This document shows, one piece after another, positions 6,605 to 9,177 of a stretch of DNA of 9,177 nucleotides. Numbering within the stretch: position 1 is the stretch's first letter; every line of letters starts with the position of its first letter. Below the pieces are notes generated by a model. It saw only the letters and a list, made by a program, of their open reading frames with translations, had not been told where the DNA came from and searched no databases. The translations under genes were made by a program, and so were the position numbers. Source of the DNA: Hyphomicrobiales bacterium (lineage in GTDB: Bacteria; Pseudomonadota; Alphaproteobacteria; Rhizobiales; Beijerinckiaceae); contig PLUH01000371.1 of the NCBI GenBank assembly GCA_003164825.1, positions 1,071-10,247 on the forward strand. The letters are read 5' to 3'.

Positions 6605-6614
6605 CGGCTTCCTA
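6602..6614 (-). promoter_or_regulatory. SD of the cyclotransferase gene overlapping the rel stop codon
   Basis: On the minus strand TAGGAAGCCGATG holds the rel stop TAG (6614-6612), the SD AGGAAG (6613-6608) and the downstream ATG (6604-6602). Ribosomes ending rel would sit on the SD of the next gene, the usual arrangement for translational coupling. Confidence 0.65.
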
Positions 6615-8807
6615 TCCGCTCGCCCGCTCGACCTTGTTGACGACGCTCTTGCCGCGCAGCTCGGACAGGACCGCATTGAGGTGCTGGATGTCGCGCACCT
6701 GCAGATCGATGACGAATCGTCGGAAGTCGGCGCCGCTGGCTGACGACGAAATAGCGTCGATGTTGGCGCCGTATTCACCAATGGTCGTGGCGATCACGCC
6801 GAGCGCGCCGGGCTCGTTGAGCAGCGTGACCACGATCTGGGTCGAATACAGCAGGTTCGGCGCGTCCTCGAGGTCCCAGCGCACGTCCAGCCACAGCTCG
6901 GGGTGATCGTTGTAATCGACGAGCGCCGGCGAATGGATCGGATAAATGACGATGCCCTCGGGCGCGCGAATGCCGACGATGCGCTCGCCGGGCACCGCCC
7001 CGCCCTTCGGCGCGAAGCGCACGGGCGTATCGAAATCGATGCCGCGCAGCGGCAGCGCCTCCGCGGCGTCGGATTCGCCGGGCACGCGGAACACGAGGTC
7101 GGCCGCCTTGGGCAAGCCGAACCACCCGCTCTCGTTCAACGGCACGGCCGGACCCGCCTTGCGCTCCTCCTTGAAGTTCGGAAACACGGCGCGCACGACG
7201 TCGGTGGAGAAAATCTCGCCGCGACCGACGCCAATGAAGACGTCGTCGATCGAGGCGCGCGCCAGACGCGGCAGCGCCGCCTTGAGTTTCGCCTCGGCGA
7301 ATTTCTTGCCCGCGCGCTCAAACGCGCGCTCGACGATCTGGCGCCCGAGGCCGCCGAACTGGGCCTTCGCCGCCTCGCGCGTCGCGCGGCGGATGGCGGC
7401 GCGAGCCCTGCCCGTCACCACGACGCTGTCCCAGGCCGCCGGCGGCGACCCCCCCTCTGCGCGCGAGATCAGCACCTCGTCGCCGTTGTGAAGCTCCGAG
7501 ATCAGCGGCGCGATGCGGCCGTTGATCTTCGCCCCGACCGCCGAATTGCCGACGTCGGTATGGACCGCATAGGCGAAATCGATCGCGGTTGCGCCGCGGG
7601 GGAGCGCGATGAGCCGTCCCTTGGGGGTGAAGCAGAACACCTGGTCGTGAAACAGCTCGAGCTTGGTGTGCTCGAGGAACTTTTCCGAATCGTCGCTCGC
7701 CAGCGCCTCGATCGTCTGCCTCAAGCCCCGATAGGCGCGGCTTTCGCTCACCACCGGCGCGTCGGCACTCGTGCCGGCGTCCTTATAGATGGCGTGCGCG
7801 GCGATGCCGTATTCCGCCACTTCGTGCATCTCGTGGGTGCGGATCTGAAGCTCGACCCGCTGGCTGCCCGGCCCGATCACGGTGGTGTGGATCGAACGAT
7901 AGTCGTTCTGCTTCGGCGTCGAGATATAGTCCTTGAACCGCCCCGGCACGCTCGGCCAGGTCGTGTGGGCGACGCCGACCGCAGCGTAGCAGTCGGCGAC
8001 GGTGTCGACGAGAATTCGAAAGCCGTAAATGTCGGACAACTGCTCGAACGCGATCGAGCGCCGCTCCATCTTGCGCCAGATCGAATAGGGCTGCTTCTGG
8101 CGGCCCTTGACCTCGACCTTGATGCCCCGGCGGGCGAACTGGTCGGTGAGCTCGGCCGCGATGCGGGCGATGATCGCGCCGTTCTTGGCCTTCATGCCTT
8201 CGAGACGCGAGACGATGAGCTCATAGGCGTCCGGCATCAGTGAGCGAAAGGCGAGGTCCTCGAGCTCGTTGCGCATGCTCTGCATGCCCATCCGTCCGGC
8301 GAGCGGGGCATAGATGTCGAGCGTGTCCTCGGCGATTCGGGCGCGCTTGGCCTCCGGCATGAATTGGAGGGTGCGCATGTTGTGCAGGCGGTCGGCGAGC
8401 TTGACCAGGAGCACGCGGGCGTCGTCGGCGATGGCGAGCAGGAGCTTGCGGAAATTCTCGGCCTGCTGGGCGTGCCTGGTGACGAAGTCGAGCTTGCCGA
8501 GCTTGGTCAGGCCGTCGACCAGCCCGCCGATCTCTTCGCCGAACGCCTTGTCGACGTCCTCGCGCGTGACCGTCGTGTCCTCGATCGTGTCGTGCAGCAT
8601 CGCCGCCGCGATCGTGGCGTCGTCGACCTTGAACTCGGTCAGAATCGCAGCGACTTCGAGCGGATGGGAGAAATAGGGATCGCCGGACGCGCGCTTCTGG
8701 CTGCCGTGCGCCTTCATCGCGAACACGTAGGCGCGATTCAGCAGATCCTCGTTGGTGCGAGGATTGTAACGGCGGACCCGATCCACCAACTCGTATTGCC
8801 GCATCAT
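6612..8807 (-). CDS. rel: bifunctional (p)ppGpp synthetase/hydrolase Rel (RelA/SpoT homologue)
   Basis: 731 residues. Makes (p)ppGpp from ATP and GTP/GDP and also hydrolyses it; mediates the stringent response. Domains in order: HD hydrolase (about 20-190) with Arg39, His48, HDTIED (72-77), Asp139 and Asn143, all aligning with known hydrolase residues of Rel; synthetase (about 225-345) with GRQKQPYSIWRKM (235-247), Asp259, Glu319, and RFKD (290-293), the RXKD motif of bifunctional Rel rather than the ExDD of synthetase-only RelA; TGS (about 388-450); helical region; zinc-finger/RIS-like region (about 590-645) that lacks the usual cysteines (FAPKGGAVPGERIVGI, then IHSPALV); ACT (about 655-728). 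Both activities look intact. ATG codons lie at 8807 and 8804; the second has better spacing from AGGCG (8812-8808), but MMRQYELV starts are usual in relatives. Neighbours are unusual: no rpoZ immediately upstream. The cyclotransferase gene follows 7 nt downstream. Confidence 0.96.
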   Translation of the reverse strand: MMRQYELVDRVRRYNPRTNEDLLNRAYVFAMKAHGSQKRASGDPYFSHPLEVAAILTEFKVDDATIAAAMLHDTIEDTTVTREDVDKAFGEEIGGLVDGLTKLGKLDFVTRHAQQAENFRKLLLAIADDARVLLVKLADRLHNMRTLQFMPEAKRARIAEDTLDIYAPLAGRMGMQSMRNELEDLAFRSLMPDAYELIVSRLEGMKAKNGAIIARIAAELTDQFARRGIKVEVKGRQKQPYSIWRKMERRSIAFEQLSDIYGFRILVDTVADCYAAVGVAHTTWPSVPGRFKDYISTPKQNDYRSIHTTVIGPGSQRVELQIRTHEMHEVAEYGIAAHAIYKDAGTSADAPVVSESRAYRGLRQTIEALASDDSEKFLEHTKLELFHDQVFCFTPKGRLIALPRGATAIDFAYAVHTDVGNSAVGAKINGRIAPLISELHNGDEVLISRAEGGSPPAAWDSVVVTGRARAAIRRATREAAKAQFGGLGRQIVERAFERAGKKFAEAKLKAALPRLARASIDDVFIGVGRGEIFSTDVVRAVFPNFKEERKAGPAVPLNESGWFGLPKAADLVFRVPGESDAAEALPLRGIDFDTPVRFAPKGGAVPGERIVGIRAPEGIVIYPIHSPALVDYNDHPELWLDVRWDLEDAPNLLYSTQIVVTLLNEPGALGVIATTIGEYGANIDAISSSASGADFRRFVIDLQVRDIQHLNAVLSELRGKSVVNKVERASG

Positions 8808-9045
8808 CGCCTGTGGCCGAACCTATCCGCGCCGCCGGTACGTCGTGGCGGCGCCGATGCGGTTCAACCAGGACGGATCGGCGTGAGCAAAAGAGCGCGG
8901 AGCGGTGTTCAGCCGCCGCCGCCCCTCGCGCATCAGCGCGGGCCTTGCCGATCATCGGCCGCCGAGGGCGCCCGCGCAAGCGTTAAAGTATGGGCGGTAG
9001 AGCGCCCTCGAAACAAGGGCTCTGACTCTCCAACGGCCGGGCGAC
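8808..9045 (-). other. rel 5' leader region with several inverted repeats
   Basis: No supportable gene. On the rel strand it contains an 8-bp hairpin GCGCCGCC/GGCGGCGC (8829-8836 with 8847-8854, 10-nt loop) about 22 nt before the rel start, a 5-bp hairpin CGCGC/GCGCG (8927-8940), the near-palindrome GCCGATCATCGGC (8947-8959), and an imperfect stem at 8999-9023. The pairings are seen directly; in GC-rich DNA some will arise by chance. Confidence 0.4.
8987..9016 (-). promoter_or_regulatory. candidate rel promoter
   Basis: On the minus strand TTGTTT (9016-9011) and CATACT (8992-8987) are separated by 18 nt, resembling a housekeeping sigma factor -35/-10 pair, and lie about 30 bp past the porin terminator. 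Transcription would start near 8980, giving a leader of about 170 nt. Match to consensus is partial (3/6 and 4/6). Confidence 0.33.
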
Positions 9046-9074
9046 AAAAAAACCCCGGAGCTTTCGCTCCGGGG
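9046..9074 (-). terminator. strong intrinsic terminator of the porin gene
   Basis: On the minus strand CCCCGGAGC-GAAA-GCTCCGGGG is a perfect 9-bp GC-rich stem closed by a GNRA (GAAA) tetraloop and followed at once by T7 (9052-9046). It starts about 28 nt after the porin stop codon and separates that gene from rel. Confidence 0.95.
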
Positions 9075-9102
9075 CCATGGAGGTCAACTGATCGGCAGGC
9101 GA

Positions 9103-9177
9103 TCAGAAGTAACGGGTGATGCGGAAGCGGCCGGCGAAGCCGTCGCTGACGCCGTGCCAGTCGCCCGGCACGAAGAA
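9103..9177 (-). CDS. outer-membrane beta-barrel porin, C-terminal end only (likely alphaproteobacterial Porin_2 type)
   Basis: Only the last 24 residues are in the window (FFVPGDWHGVSDG, then FAGRFRITRYF, stop TGA at 9105-9103). A final beta-strand with alternating residues ending in Tyr-Phe is the BAM recognition signature of outer-membrane barrels, and the GDWxGxSDGFxxRFRIxR pattern resembles the ends of Hyphomicrobiales porins. The strong terminator 28 nt downstream fits a highly expressed porin gene. The rest lies beyond the right edge, so the exact family is not certain. Confidence 0.7.
   Translation of the reverse strand, partial: FFVPGDWHGVSDGFAGRFRITRYF

Noticed and set aside
6903..8243. 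446-codon plus-strand frame antisense to rel, and others at 8364-9119 and 343-1379
   Set aside because: They mirror the codon pattern of well-identified minus-strand genes and show no domain or SD support.
8990..9030. tRNA-like string: GGTAGAGC followed by a 5-bp stem with a 7-nt loop (GCCCT-CGAAACA-AGGGC)
   Set aside because: The loop lacks the invariant T33, there is no T-arm GTTCRANYC and no acceptor stem, so it is a chance hairpin and not a tRNA gene.

Overview
The window is very GC-rich (roughly two thirds G+C by eye) and reads as chromosome of a free-living alphaproteobacterium, most likely Hyphomicrobiales (Beijerinckiaceae, Methylocystaceae or Bradyrhizobium-like). The main support is a bifunctional Rel with an N-terminus typical of that order, a BTLCP-type transglutaminase-like protease, a small secreted CGxEWKAAKA...TTNGMTW protein, and a beta-barrel porin C-terminus ending in aromatic-Phe. 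I see no phage, insertion sequence, CRISPR, tRNA or rRNA. The lineage call is inference from protein character, not from a search.

Layout. 1-227 (-): 5' part of a small secreted protein. 228-392: its control region, with a repeat cluster containing GTTC-N7-GTTC. 393-1949 (-): fused aminoglycoside-phosphotransferase-like / P-loop kinase protein. 1950-2238: divergent intergenic region. 2239-3192 (+): polyphosphate kinase 2. 3193-3323: convergent gap. 3324-5207 (-): Kup potassium transporter, assigned a TTG start. 5208-5452: divergent intergenic region with an ATCGATAAA repeat pair and a hairpin that covers the next gene's ribosome binding site. 5453-6091 (+): exported BTLCP-family cysteine protease. 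6092-6154: convergent gap. 6155-6604 (-): gamma-glutamylcyclotransferase-like protein, coupled to rel. 6612-8807 (-): bifunctional (p)ppGpp synthetase/hydrolase Rel. 8808-9045: rel leader and promoter region with several inverted repeats. 9046-9074: strong intrinsic terminator of the last gene. 9103-9177 (-): C-terminus of a porin.

The genes mostly stand alone, with several strand changes. The only tight pair is rel and the cyclotransferase gene, 7 nt apart, with the ribosome binding site of the second lying on the stop codon of the first. A loose theme is stress and energy physiology: Rel makes and removes ppGpp, PPK2 exchanges phosphate between polyphosphate and nucleotides, and Kup takes up potassium. 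Strand arrangement does not support one operon. I found no convincing new multi-gene system. The most interesting signals are regulatory: the SD-covering hairpin before the BTLCP gene, the repeat cluster at 317-347, the structured rel leader, and the loss of the usual cysteines in the C-terminal region of Rel.
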